DNA of 64,000 nt, taken from NCBI GenBank assembly GCA_019695185.1, contig JAIBAN010000004.1:62001-126000 (forward strand). The letters are read 5' to 3'. Numbering within the stretch: position 1 is the first letter of the stretch; every line of letters starts with the position of its first letter. Made by a program: the position numbers and the translations under genes. The notes beneath the pieces were generated by a model. That model saw only the letters and a list, made by a program, of their open reading frames with translations. It made no database searches and was not told the origin of the DNA. This DNA comes from Blastocatellia bacterium (GTDB lineage: Bacteria > Acidobacteriota > Blastocatellia > Chloracidobacteriales > Chloracidobacteriaceae). Of the stretch, positions 43,984 through 53,420 are shown one piece after another.

Positions 43984-45693
43984 ATGAAATCTGTTCGTTC
44001 TTTGAGCGCACTGGTCTTTCTTTTTCTGAATGTTGTGTTTTTATCGGGGCTGAATAATGCGGCACTGGCACAAAAAGCAGCCTCGCCGGGCAATGAAGCG
44101 GAACTGGCCAAAGCCATGGATGCAGCGGCGGCACCACTCTATAAAGCAGACGGTCCAGGGGCAGCCGTTTTGGTCATGAAGGACGGAAAGCCAATCTTTC
44201 GTAAAGGGTACGGCATGGCCGATATTGCACTTGGGATTCCCATGCGCCCCGAAATGGTTTTCCGGCTCGGTTCAGTGACCAAACAGTTTACGGCTGCCGG
44301 GATTCTGCTTTTGGAGGAAGAAGGCAAGCTTTCCATTTCAGACGAAATCACCAAATACCTGCCTGATTACCCCACCCAGGGTAAAAAAATCACGATTGAG
44401 CATCTGCTAACCCATACTTCGGGCATCAAAAACTATACGAATTTACCCAAATGGCTTCCACTGTGGGGCAAAGACCTGAGCCTGACCGAATTGATTGACC
44501 TCTTCAAAAATGAACCACTTGATTTTGAACCGGGAACGAAGTGGAACTACAGCAATTCAGGCTATATTCTGCTGGGGGCCATTATTGAAAAAGCTTCCGG
44601 GCAAAAATACGACACCTTTGTCGAAACCCGCATTTTCAAACCCCTGGGAATGACCCATTCGTTTTATGGTCACAACCACCGGATTATCCCCAATCATGTT
44701 GCCGGATATGACAAAACTGCCGCCGGCTACAGCAATGCGGCCTATTTGAGCATGACGCATCCCCATGCTGCCGGGGCGTTGGTTTCTTCGGTGGATGATT
44801 TGGCTCTGTGGGATGCCGCACTCAATGGAGGGAAGCTCTTAAAACCCGAATCCCTCAAGAAGATGTTCACGCCGTTCAAACTGGCAGACGGAAAGCTCAC
44901 CAATTATGCTTTGGGCTGGGGAGTTGGAGCTCAAGTCCAGCAACATTCCATTCAGGAACATGGCGGCGGCATCAATGGATTTGCGACTGATGTGTTGCGC
45001 ATGCCCCAAGACCATGTGTATGTGGTGGTCCTGACCAACTGTACCGACCCGGAAACCCGCCCTGAAGCCTTGGCTCACAAACTGGCTGCGATTGCCATTG
45101 GCAAACCGCTGGTGGAGCGAACTGCCATCAAACTCGACCCCAAAGTGCTGGATGCTTACACCGGTGTCTATCAGGTTGACGAAACCACCTCCCGCATGGT
45201 GACCCGCGAAAACGACCATCTGCTTTCCCAACGGACCGGCGGCAGTCGGCTTCCGATTTTTCCATTTTCCGAAACCGAATTTTTCGTCAAAAACTCCGGG
45301 ACGGAAATGCGCTTTATCAAAGACGGCACCGGCAAGGTCACCGGCATGGAGGTAACTCAGGAAGACGGTACCAAAAGCATTGCCGCCCGAACCGACAAGC
45401 CGCTTCCCAAAGCACGTCAATCCGTCCAATTGGACCCGAAAGTGTTTGATGCTTATGTGGGCGAGTATGAACTGGCTCCGAATTTCATTCTGACCATTTC
45501 ACGGGCAGACAACAAATTTCTGGCACAGGCAACCGGACAGACTCAATTGGAAATTCTGCCTGAATCGGAAACCGAATTCTTCCTGACCGCAGTGGATGCC
45601 CAATTGACCTTTGTCAAAAACGATGAAGGAAAGGTTACCCAGTTGATTCTGCATCAGGGCGGACGCGACGTGCCCGGCAAGAAAATCAAATAA
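43984..45693 (+). CDS. Secreted beta-lactamase-family serine hydrolase
   Basis: A 569-residue exported hydrolase with a signal peptide ('ALVFLFLNVVFLSGLNNAALAQ'). The class C beta-lactamase/DD-peptidase fold shows the catalytic 'SVTK' (S-x-x-K), 'YSNSGY' (Y-x-N) and 'EHGGG'. Two C-terminal DUF3471-like repeats follow, each starting 'LDPKV.DAY.G.Y'. A peptidase or esterase role is more likely than antibiotic resistance, as for most such proteins. The start is ATG 43984, with GGAG upstream; the longer frame has no signal at its beginning. A terminator follows. Confidence 0.9.
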   Translation: MKSVRSLSALVFLFLNVVFLSGLNNAALAQKAASPGNEAELAKAMDAAAAPLYKADGPGAAVLVMKDGKPIFRKGYGMADIALGIPMRPEMVFRLGSVTKQFTAAGILLLEEEGKLSISDEITKYLPDYPTQGKKITIEHLLTHTSGIKNYTNLPKWLPLWGKDLSLTELIDLFKNEPLDFEPGTKWNYSNSGYILLGAIIEKASGQKYDTFVETRIFKPLGMTHSFYGHNHRIIPNHVAGYDKTAAGYSNAAYLSMTHPHAAGALVSSVDDLALWDAALNGGKLLKPESLKKMFTPFKLADGKLTNYALGWGVGAQVQQHSIQEHGGGINGFATDVLRMPQDHVYVVVLTNCTDPETRPEALAHKLAAIAIGKPLVERTAIKLDPKVLDAYTGVYQVDETTSRMVTRENDHLLSQRTGGSRLPIFPFSETEFFVKNSGTEMRFIKDGTGKVTGMEVTQEDGTKSIAARTDKPLPKARQSVQLDPKVFDAYVGEYELAPNFILTISRADNKFLAQATGQTQLEILPESETEFFLTAVDAQLTFVKNDEGKVTQLILHQGGRDVPGKKIK

Positions 45694-45734
45694 CCACAGA
45701 CCGGTAAAAGGGTCTGTCAAAGGAAAAGACGCAC

Positions 45735-45781
45735 AGAGCGGTTGTCCTTCAACTGGATAAGGGCAACCGCTCTCCTTTTTT
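45735..45781 (+). terminator. Rho-independent terminator
   Basis: Ten-base-pair stem AGAGCGGTTG/CAACCGCTCT, loop about 19 nt, followed by CCTTTTTT. It closes the serine hydrolase transcript. Confidence 0.85.
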
Positions 45782-45991
45782 CAGAGGGCTGAAACCAGAG
45801 GTTTCGATCCAAGGCACTTTTCCAAAATCCGAAACAGCCTTGTGTCTTTTGAGGTATGCTGGTGTGGTTTGCGGATGATTCTACCTGGGCATCGTCTTTC
45901 ACTGCCGGGGGCAAAGCCGAATCGCATCTGCGGAACTGTATCAAATAGCTCAACCCCATATACTGCCAACCGATGAAAAAGGAGCTTCTGC

Positions 45992-46249
45992 ATGAAAAAT
46001 CAGCCTGTTTGCCCAAAGTGCAATTCAACCCAAGTGATTCCTGAAGTGCAGGTCTTTGACCAGGGACAGTACAGTGACACCCATCTGAAAGTCGCCTTGC
46101 ACGAAAAACCTGATGCCTGGCTGTTCAAAGGTACGCACCTGGGTGTTTTGAAAGCATGGATTTGTGGCACTTGTGGATATACTGAGCTGTATTTGGCGAA
46201 TCCCCAGGAACTGTATGCAGCCTATCAGGCAGCCATCTCGAAGGATTGA
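45992..46249 (+). CDS. Small zinc-ribbon protein
   Basis: An 85-residue protein with two Cys pairs, 'CPKC' near the N-terminus and 'CGTC' after a long insert, in the pattern of a zinc ribbon; 'AWICGTCGYTELYLANP' is typical of small bacterial ribbon proteins. AAGGAG lies nine bases before the ATG. No function is assigned. The 210 bp upstream to the terminator hold no gene. Confidence 0.8.
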   Translation: MKNQPVCPKCNSTQVIPEVQVFDQGQYSDTHLKVALHEKPDAWLFKGTHLGVLKAWICGTCGYTELYLANPQELYAAYQAAISKD

Positions 46250-46612
46250 GATGACAGGAAACAGTGCTTTCATTGTCTTCCACAGCGGTCCCGGTTGATG
46301 ATCCAAAGAGGCAAAATACGTTGGTGGCAAGCCCTCTTTTTCACATCAAGGCTTGCTTTATTGACGCTTTCCGCAAATGCGCCCATAATTTTGGCGGTTG
46401 TCGCTCCGGCGTGATTTTTACAGAATCTTTATTCCGTTCCGTACTGCCCCAGTCCGCTGTTTCCGCGTCTGATACGCGGGGAAGCCGACAGCCCGCCGAG
46501 TCCCAAGCCGGTGGCAGCATGGAATCAGTTGGTTTAACCCTTTTTCATCGGACGCAGTGCTGGATCCAGCCTTCTCTCGTCCGAAGCATCTCTCAATGGA
46601 TGGGGGTATCGT
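46250..46612 (+). other. 363-bp region upstream of prkA, no gene supported
   Basis: Open frames here are short and without family sequence. The region should hold the prkA promoter. A purine-rich ribosome-binding site (GGGGGT, about 46602-46607) lies just before the prkA start. Confidence 0.5.
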
Positions 46613-49600
46613 ATGGAAAACAAAGACCTGAATAAAAAACCAAGTATTATTGAAATGCTGGAGGCCCATCGGCGCGAACGGGAAAGCCTGCATTGGGAGG
46701 GAACCTTCCGGGAATATTTTGAAATGGTGGCCCAAAACCCGAAACTGGCGGAACTGTCACATGCCAGAATGTGTGACATGATTCTGGCTGCCGGGCAGAC
46801 CAAAGTCCATGAAGGCACGCGCGATGAAGTAACCCGTTATCATTTCTTTAGCGAAGAACTGTTTGGAATTGACGAAGCGATTGAACAACTGGTTGATTAT
46901 TTCAAATCCGCTGCCCAACGGCTGGAAGTCCGAAAACGGATTCTGCTGTTGATGGGACCGGTCGGTGGCGGCAAATCCACGATTGTGACCCTGCTCAAAC
47001 GGGGGTTGGAAAACTGGACCAGGGCACAGGAAGGCGCGGTCTATGCCATCAAAGGCTGCCCGATGCACGGCGACCCGCTCCATTTGATTCCGCCGGATTT
47101 GCGCAAGGAAGTCGCCAAACACTACGGCCTGTATATCGAAGGCGAACTCAGCCCGCAGGCCCGCTACGACTTGGAGCATACCTACAAAGGCCGCCACGAA
47201 GACGTTTTGATTGAGCGGATTTTCTTCTCGGAAAAAGACCGCATCGGGATTGGGACATTTGCGCCTTCAGACCCGAAATGTGTCTCAGGTGACACAATTC
47301 TTTTAACAGACCAAGGCATGGTGCGGTTTGATGAACTCCAATTCCGCCTCCAGGCCAGGGAAGACGAGTTTGTGCCTTTGACCGTTCAAGTCAGCGGACG
47401 GAGCGGGCTGGAACCGACCTCGCATTTCTATAACAACGGCATCCAAGCAACCCGAAAACTCCGAACCCGCCTTGGTTATGAACTTGAAGGGTCACTGGTC
47501 CATCCGGTGCTGGTTCTCAAAAATGGTCGGACCGAATGGGTCAAACTGAAAGACCTCAAAGTCGGCGACTGCGTTGCTTTACAGCGTGGGCAGGGAATAT
47601 TCGGAACAGAAACCAGACTTCCGGAATTCACCTACAACGGTCCGTCAAGTCGGGGGCAAAACAAAAATTTGACCCTTCCCAGTGAACTCACTCAGGAGTT
47701 GGCCCGGTTGTTGGGATATATCGTGGCTGAAGGTTCACTGACTGACACTGCTTTGTGGGTCACTAACGGCACTCCGCGGGTGGTTGACGATATTGGTAAA
47801 ATTTGTGACCGGTTGTTTGGAATTCGCCCGAAAACCTATGGCAAACAAGGTACCTATGCGCTTTCGCTGTCAATTTCATCAGTGAAACTGGTCCAGTGGT
47901 TGGAACAGGTTTGTGGCATTACCCGTGGAGCCACTCACAAACGAATCCCGCAGATTGTGATGACAGCTCCGAAAGACATCTTCCTGGCCTTTTTGGAAGG
48001 GCTGTCCTGGGGCGACGGCACCATCAGCACGCGTGGCGAACTGGGCAGCAACCGTTACAAACTGGCAACTGCCTCATACGAGATGGCGCGGCAGCTTCAC
48101 GTCGCCTTGCTCAATCTGGGCATTGTGGCTGCCTTGCACAAGGAAACCATCAAGGCGAAGTTCACCGCCTATTCCATTATTGTGACAGGTGATTCGGTGG
48201 TGGATTTGGTGGAGTTGATTCCATCGCTCCGCGAGAAATGCACCGATAACCCGACACAACTTTCCATCCGGCGCGGACGCACCAACTTTGACACGATTCC
48301 GGAAATGCACTCGGCTGTCCGGGCACTGCTCGATGAGGCATCCCAACAAGGAAAGTCACTCTCCCGATTTCGGCGCTATGCCACTGCCGCCGGTTGGGGG
48401 CGTAATCTGACGCATACGTCGCTGGAGCAGATTCTTACCGAAAGCGAACGCATCGTGGGTCCATACTCAACTGCGCTGGAACGCTTGCGCGAGCGTCAGG
48501 ACAAAAACCTGCTGTGGCTGGAAGTGCAGGAAATTACGGAAGGCGAAGCGCATGTTTATGACCTGACCGTACCGGGTGCACATTCCTTCTGCGCCAACGG
48601 CTTTATCAACCACAACAGCCAGGACATTTCCGAACTGACAGGTTCCATTGACCTTTCGACCATTGGCGAAGTTGGCGTCGAAAGCGACCCCCGCGCCTAT
48701 CGGTTTGACGGTGAACTCAACATCGCCAACCGAGGGATTATGGAATTCATAGAGATTCTTAAGTCAGACGAGAAGTTCTTGTATTCGCTGTTGACACTTT
48801 CACAGGAACAATCCATCAAGACCGGTCGCTTCGCTATGATTTATGCTGACGAAGTGATTGTCTCGCACACGAACGAAAACGAATATCAGGCGTTTGTCGG
48901 TAATCGGAAAAATGAGGCGTTGCAAGACCGTATCATCATGATCAAGGTTCCGTACAACCTCAAAATCACCGAAGAAGAGCGGATTTACCATAAACTTCTC
49001 TCTCAAAGCGAATTGAAGAACGTACACATTGCACCTTACACTTTAAGGATTGCGGCTATGTTTGCTGTCCTGACCCGGCTTGAACCGCCGAAGCGGGCCA
49101 ACGTTGATTTGCTCAAGAAAATGAAACTCTATGACGGCGAGGACGTGGATGGGTTCAAGAGCAAGGATGTCAAGGAACTCAAGGCGGAAACAGTGCGCGA
49201 AGGCATGTTTGGGATTTCGCCCCGCTACATCATCAATCGGCTCTCAAACGCGCTGGTGCAGGAAGGGAAACAATACATCACGCCGATTGATGCGCTCCGA
49301 ACCATCCGCGACGGGTTTGACCAGCATACCGGCATCACGGCGGAAGAGCGCGAGCAGTATCACAACCTGATTTCGCTCGTCCGCAAGGAATATGACGAAA
49401 TCGCCAAGACCGAAGTCCAGCGGGCATTTGTCTATTCGTTTGAGGAGATGGCGAAAAACATCTGCAACAATTACCTGGATAACGTGGAAGCCTACTGCAA
49501 CAAGGAAAAAATCAAAGACCCAATTACTGAAGAGGAGATGGAGCCGGATGAAAAACTGATGCGCTCCATTGAGGAACAAATCGGGATTTCCGAAAATGCC

Positions 49601-49885
49601 AAGAACACGTTCCGGCAGGAAATTCTGATTCGCATTTCGAGCTACGCTCGCAAAGGCAAACGCTTTGAATACACGTCGCACGAACGGCTGAAGGAAGCGA
49701 TTGAAAAGAAAATTTTCACCGACCTGAAAGATGTGGTGAAAATCACCACTTCGGTCAAATCGCCCGATGCCGACCAATTGCGGCGCATCAACGAAGTGAT
49801 TGACCGACTGGTCCGCAATCACGGTTACACAACGGAAAGCGCCAACGACCTGTTGGCTTATGTCGGCTCATTGCTGGCAAGATAA
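46613..49885 (+). CDS. prkA: PrkA serine protein kinase, intein-interrupted
   Basis: PrkA is a AAA-type serine/threonine kinase used in stress and starvation responses. The precursor has 1090 residues. Removing residues 223-668 leaves 644, the normal length. The host part has Walker A 'GPVGGGKST' (115-123), 'RIFFSEKDRIGIGTFAPSDPK' before the insertion, and 'SQDISELTGSIDLS', 'YRFDGELNIANRG' after it, followed by the C-terminal kinase-like domain. The intein sits inside a stretch conserved in the family (PSDPK/SQDISEL). Excision is needed for a normal kinase, so splicing could gate activity (inference). No spore-germination or yeaH-like gene is next to it. Confidence 0.95.
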   Translation: MENKDLNKKPSIIEMLEAHRRERESLHWEGTFREYFEMVAQNPKLAELSHARMCDMILAAGQTKVHEGTRDEVTRYHFFSEELFGIDEAIEQLVDYFKSAAQRLEVRKRILLLMGPVGGGKSTIVTLLKRGLENWTRAQEGAVYAIKGCPMHGDPLHLIPPDLRKEVAKHYGLYIEGELSPQARYDLEHTYKGRHEDVLIERIFFSEKDRIGIGTFAPSDPKCVSGDTILLTDQGMVRFDELQFRLQAREDEFVPLTVQVSGRSGLEPTSHFYNNGIQATRKLRTRLGYELEGSLVHPVLVLKNGRTEWVKLKDLKVGDCVALQRGQGIFGTETRLPEFTYNGPSSRGQNKNLTLPSELTQELARLLGYIVAEGSLTDTALWVTNGTPRVVDDIGKICDRLFGIRPKTYGKQGTYALSLSISSVKLVQWLEQVCGITRGATHKRIPQIVMTAPKDIFLAFLEGLSWGDGTISTRGELGSNRYKLATASYEMARQLHVALLNLGIVAALHKETIKAKFTAYSIIVTGDSVVDLVELIPSLREKCTDNPTQLSIRRGRTNFDTIPEMHSAVRALLDEASQQGKSLSRFRRYATAAGWGRNLTHTSLEQILTESERIVGPYSTALERLRERQDKNLLWLEVQEITEGEAHVYDLTVPGAHSFCANGFINHNSQDISELTGSIDLSTIGEVGVESDPRAYRFDGELNIANRGIMEFIEILKSDEKFLYSLLTLSQEQSIKTGRFAMIYADEVIVSHTNENEYQAFVGNRKNEALQDRIIMIKVPYNLKITEEERIYHKLLSQSELKNVHIAPYTLRIAAMFAVLTRLEPPKRANVDLLKKMKLYDGEDVDGFKSKDVKELKAETVREGMFGISPRYIINRLSNALVQEGKQYITPIDALRTIRDGFDQHTGITAEEREQYHNLISLVRKEYDEIAKTEVQRAFVYSFEEMAKNICNNYLDNVEAYCNKEKIKDPITEEEMEPDEKLMRSIEEQIGISENAKNTFRQEILIRISSYARKGKRFEYTSHERLKEAIEKKIFTDLKDVVKITTSVKSPDADQLRRINEVIDRLVRNHGYTTESANDLLAYVGSLLAR
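47279..48616 (+). other. Intein with LAGLIDADG homing endonuclease in PrkA
   Basis: 446 residues, starting with Cys223 (block A 'CVSGDTILL') and ending with His-Asn (667-668) in 'GFINHN', followed by Ser669 as the +1 nucleophile. Block B has His297 in 'GSLVHPVLVL', and the C-terminal block F reads 'HVYDLTVPGAHSFCAN'. All residues needed for class 1 splicing are present. Between the splicing blocks are two dodecapeptide motifs, 'LLGYIVAEG' (366-374) and 'LEGLSWGDGT' (461-470), with acidic residues Glu373 and Asp468, so the homing endonuclease may also be functional. The insertion keeps the reading frame. Confidence 0.97.
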
Positions 49886-50035
49886 CTGAGAATTGAGAAT
49901 TGAGAATTGAGAATTGAGAAAAAGGAGTTTCGTTTTCTCTGATTACTTTTGGATTGGCAAAGGATTGCAGCCAATTCGAACGGTGAAATTCTTCCAATTC
50001 TCAATTCTCAATTCTCAATTCTCAATTCTCAATTC
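49886..50035 (+). repeat. Inverted AATTGAG heptamer element
   Basis: AATTGAG copies (49886-49920) directly follow the prkA stop; complementary CTCAATT copies (49995-50035) end six bases before the aroA start. Confidence 0.94.
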
Positions 50036-50041
50036 AAAAAA

Positions 50042-51337
50042 ATGGCCTCAACCCTCCTGAAACCCACGACCCATCTGCAAGGACACTGTTCACTTCCAGG
50101 CGATAAATCCATTTCTCACCGCTTGGCGCTGTTAGCCCCGTTGGCTTTTGGCACCACCAAAATCGAGAATTTCGCCACCAGTCTTGATTGCCAAAGTTCG
50201 CTCGATTGTATGCGGACATTAGGTGTGAACATTGAAAAAGAAGGTAACTCGGTTGCCATTCAAGGGCGTGGTCTGCGTGGATTATGCGAGACAACAGCGG
50301 TGCTGGATGCAGGCAATTCCGGCACAACCATGCGTCTGCTGGCCGGAATTCTGTGCGGGCAGCCGTTTGAGTCGCAAATCACTGGCGATGAATCGCTTCG
50401 CCGCCGCCCCATGCGCCGGATTTTGAACCCGTTGCAGGAGATGGGTGCCAAAATCTCGGCTTCTGCTCATGATTGTGCTCCGCTGAAGATTCAGGGTGGC
50501 AATTTACACGGCATTACCTACACCCCGCCGATGGCGAGTGCCCAGGTCAAATCCTGTGTTCTGCTGGCTGGACTTTTTGCTGATGGAGATACAACGGTTA
50601 TTGAAAACATCCCAACCAGAGACCACACGGAGCGGATTTTGCCGGCTTTTGGCGTGCCGGTCCACCGGGAGGGCACCCGCCTGACTGTCAATGGCTGTAT
50701 TCCACTGGTCAGCCCGACAGAAGTCTGTACTGTGCCGGGTGATTTTTCCTCAGCCGCTTTTTTTCTGGCAGCAGGGATGATGGTCCCCAAAGCTGATTTG
50801 GTCTTGCAGGGGGTTGGGGTCAACCTGAGCCGGATTGGATTGCTGCATGTGCTCAAAGAAACAGGTGGTGAAATCAAACTGCGCAATGAGCGGCTGGCGA
50901 TGGGGGAACCGGTGGCGGACATCCATATTACCGGTATCAAACGCCGCACGGGAAAACCTTTGCAGTTGAGTGGCAGCATCATTCCGAATGTGATTGATGA
51001 GTTGCCGATTCTGGCTGTGCTGGGAGCTTATCTGGATGGAGTGGAGATTCGTGACGCACGGGAATTGCGCGTCAAGGAAAGTGACCGGATTCAGCTCATT
51101 GTTGAGAACATGCGGCGCATGGGACTGGAAGTCACTGAACTTGAGGATGGATTACAGGCAGCCGGGAATCAGGAATTTCGCGGGGCGCAAATCGAAACCG
51201 GTGGCGACCACCGGATTGCCATGGCTTTTTCCATTGCAGCTTTGGTTGCCAATGGAACAACTGAGATTCAGGATGCGTTCTGTGTGGACATATCCTTCCC
51301 GAGCTTTTACGAAGTTCTCGCGCATCTCACAACGTAG
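50042..51337 (+). CDS. aroA: 3-phosphoshikimate 1-carboxyvinyltransferase (EPSP synthase)
   Basis: AroA joins phosphoenolpyruvate to shikimate 3-phosphate, the sixth step of the shikimate pathway. The 431-residue product shows 'LPGDKSISHRLALLA' near the N-terminus, 'DAGNSGTTMRLLAG', 'SAQVKSCVLLAGLF', 'RDHTER', 'RVKESDRI' and 'GGDHRIAMAF'. The Gly of the substrate pocket lies in a class II-like 'LDAGNSGTT' context with Thr present. The start is ATG 50042; the longer frame is translated repeat. No ribosome-binding site can be seen, because the CTCAATT array occupies its place. Confidence 0.97.
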   Translation: MASTLLKPTTHLQGHCSLPGDKSISHRLALLAPLAFGTTKIENFATSLDCQSSLDCMRTLGVNIEKEGNSVAIQGRGLRGLCETTAVLDAGNSGTTMRLLAGILCGQPFESQITGDESLRRRPMRRILNPLQEMGAKISASAHDCAPLKIQGGNLHGITYTPPMASAQVKSCVLLAGLFADGDTTVIENIPTRDHTERILPAFGVPVHREGTRLTVNGCIPLVSPTEVCTVPGDFSSAAFFLAAGMMVPKADLVLQGVGVNLSRIGLLHVLKETGGEIKLRNERLAMGEPVADIHITGIKRRTGKPLQLSGSIIPNVIDELPILAVLGAYLDGVEIRDARELRVKESDRIQLIVENMRRMGLEVTELEDGLQAAGNQEFRGAQIETGGDHRIAMAFSIAALVANGTTEIQDAFCVDISFPSFYEVLAHLTT

Positions 51338-51352
51338 TAATTTGGGGCAACT

Positions 51353-51793
51353 ATGGCACTTGACTCCAGACCGGCCTGTGTACGGTGGCAAATCCATCTC
51401 TCTTCACCGCCACAGGAAATTTTTCGGCTGCTTGCAACCAATCAGGGTAACCTTTGTTCCTGTACCACTATCTCATCCGAAGGCATTTGTTTTCTGGAAT
51501 TCCATCTCCCTTTAAGCCAGCCTTGGCAGGTCCGTTTAATCGAAACCACTCCCCCCTCCCGTATTTCACTTGAATATTCTGAAGGAAGCCTGGCCACTTT
51601 TGATCTCAACGATGATGGAACCGGCGGAACTGATTTGACGCTGACAGACTTTGCCATTCCGGCTGAGGAACGGCTGGATGTGATTGCCAAGTGGGTTTCC
51701 GTGCTGCTCGCACTCCAGACCGAAACACAGCAGGGGTTCAAGGTCAACGGACCGGTGTCTGTCAATGGACAGACCCACAAACCCGCCTGCTAA
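51353..51793 (+). CDS. Small hypothetical protein, SRPBCC-like
   Basis: 146 residues. The arrangement 'VRWQIHLSSPPQEIFRLLAT' at the start, alternating strands ('RISLEYSEGSLATFDL') and a final long helix ('RLDVIAKWVSVLLALQ') fits an SRPBCC/START-like helix-grip fold, but I do not recognise a subfamily. It lies 15 bp after aroA and is probably cotranscribed with it. The 248 bp after it show no gene. Confidence 0.7.
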   Translation: MALDSRPACVRWQIHLSSPPQEIFRLLATNQGNLCSCTTISSEGICFLEFHLPLSQPWQVRLIETTPPSRISLEYSEGSLATFDLNDDGTGGTDLTLTDFAIPAEERLDVIAKWVSVLLALQTETQQGFKVNGPVSVNGQTHKPAC

Positions 51794-52041
51794 CCCAATC
51801 AGACAGACGGTTGAGACGTTATCCGGCACTTCGGAAAACAGGATTGATTTCAGTCAGCCGAGTCTTCATATTCGTCCGGTCGGCACCTGAAAAACAGTTG
51901 TCATTTGATTGTAAAATAACAAGTTGGCAGGTTTCAGCGGAACCTTGCCCAAGGCACAATAAACGTGCCGGTTACAAAAAAAGACCGAAGCAGACGTGAG
52001 GTTCAATCTTTGAAACGGTTTGTTGGAAAGGGGTTTTCACT

Positions 52042-53199
52042 GTGAATATTGGTATCACCTGTTATGCAACCTATGGCGGTAGCGGAATCGTCGGCTCGGA
52101 ATTGGGCATGGAACTGGCCAAGCGCGGGCATACGATTCATTTTATTTCCTCGGCACTTCCCACCAGGATTACCGAACTAAGCGACAATGTTCAGTTTCAT
52201 GAGGTCGAAGTCGCCAATTATCCGCTGTTTGACCATCCGCCCTACACGCTGGCTTTGGCTGTCAAAATGGCCGAAGTCGCCCGCGAAAAGAAACTCGATG
52301 TACTGCACGTGCATTACGCCATTCCGCACTCGGTGAGCGCCTTTCTGGCCAGAGAGATGTCCACTGACCTCAAACACATTCCATTTATCACCACTTTGCA
52401 TGGAACCGACATCACGTTGGTCGGAGCGGACCGTTCCTATCTGCCCATCACCCGCTTTGGGATTTTGCAAAGTGATGGGGTCACAGCCGTTTCAGCGTAT
52501 TTGAAAGCCGCCACCTGCGAGGTGTTTGATGTTTCGGAAGATGTGATAGAGGTGATTCCAAACTTTATTTCCCCTAATGTCTATCAGCGTCGCCCGCAGG
52601 AATGCGTGTTGGGGAAATGCGCTCCTGACAACGAAAAGATTTTGCTCCACATTTCCAATTTCCGGGCGGTCAAACGAGTGACCGACTGCATCCGCATTTT
52701 TGCCCGGCTACAAGGCAAAATCAAAGCCCGGCTGGTGATGGTTGGCGACGGGCCTGAGAAGTCCCAGGCAGAATGGCTGGCCCGCCAACTTGGGGTTCAC
52801 AAAAATGTGCTTTTCGTTGGGAAACAGCCGAATATCCCGGCCTATTTGTCCATTGCCGATGTTTTGCTCCTGCCCAGCGAAACCGAATCCTTTGGTCTTT
52901 CTGCACTTGAGGCAATGGCCTGCGAAGTGCCGGTCGTGGCCAGCCATGTCGGTGGGCTGCCTGAAGTGGTTTCGGATGGTGAAACGGGCTATCTGGCAGA
53001 TGTTGGTGATGTGGAGGCAATGGCCAAATACGCTTTGAAGATTCTCTCCAGCGAATCTTTGCGTAAGAAAATGGGGCAGGCGGCCCGCCAGGCAGCCGTT
53101 GAACGATTCAGCACCGATGCCATGATTCCTTTATACGAAGCCTATTACCGGCGGGTCATTGAGAAAACTGCGGAACGGCATCGGGCTGCGGTCGGATAA
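52042..53199 (+). CDS. bshA: N-acetyl-alpha-D-glucosaminyl L-malate synthase BshA
   Basis: BshA is a GT4 glycosyltransferase that couples GlcNAc from UDP-GlcNAc to L-malate, the first step of bacillithiol synthesis. The 385-residue product begins '[20 protein letters not shown]' (typical of BshA) and has '[15 protein letters not shown]', '[14 protein letters not shown]', 'VIPNFI', and the EX7E motif in '[15 protein letters not shown]'. It uses a GTG start at 52042 with GGAAAGGGG upstream. bshB and bshC are not in the window. Cells would use bacillithiol as the main low-molecular thiol (inference). Confidence 0.95.
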   Translation: MNIGITCYATYGGSGIVGSELGMELAKRGHTIHFISSALPTRITELSDNVQFHEVEVANYPLFDHPPYTLALAVKMAEVAREKKLDVLHVHYAIPHSVSAFLAREMSTDLKHIPFITTLHGTDITLVGADRSYLPITRFGILQSDGVTAVSAYLKAATCEVFDVSEDVIEVIPNFISPNVYQRRPQECVLGKCAPDNEKILLHISNFRAVKRVTDCIRIFARLQGKIKARLVMVGDGPEKSQAEWLARQLGVHKNVLFVGKQPNIPAYLSIADVLLLPSETESFGLSALEAMACEVPVVASHVGGLPEVVSDGETGYLADVGDVEAMAKYALKILSSESLRKKMGQAARQAAVERFSTDAMIPLYEAYYRRVIEKTAERHRAAVG

Positions 53200-53200
53200 A

Positions 53201-53334
53201 GTCTTGAGAGTCTTGGGAGTCTTGGGAGTCTTGAGAGTCTTGAGAGTCTTGGGAGTCTTGGGAGTCTTGAGAGTCTTGGGAGTCCGCCATCTTGTACCCC
53301 TTCAGTCTTGGGAGTCTCAAGACTCTCAAGACTG
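53201..53334. repeat. GTCTTGGGAG 10-bp tandem array with inverted end
   Basis: About eight copies of a 10-bp unit, GTCTTGGGAG or GTCTTGAGAG (53201-53284), followed by a complementary piece (about 53310-53334). It lies between the convergent bshA and NHL genes. The period differs from the heptamers, but it again contains TTGAG. Confidence 0.88.
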
Positions 53335-53420
53335 GAGGGGTTTGGTTTTACCTTCATGTGCAGCGAGCGGCACGCCAACCCGGACAGAATCCGGCTCAGT
53401 CCTCAGTCCTGTTTTTCACC

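Noticed and set aside
43984-45693. Antibiotic-resistance beta-lactamase
   Set aside because: The fold and SxxK/YxN motifs fit, but the DUF3471-like tail is typical of general serine hydrolases and nothing shows activity on beta-lactams.
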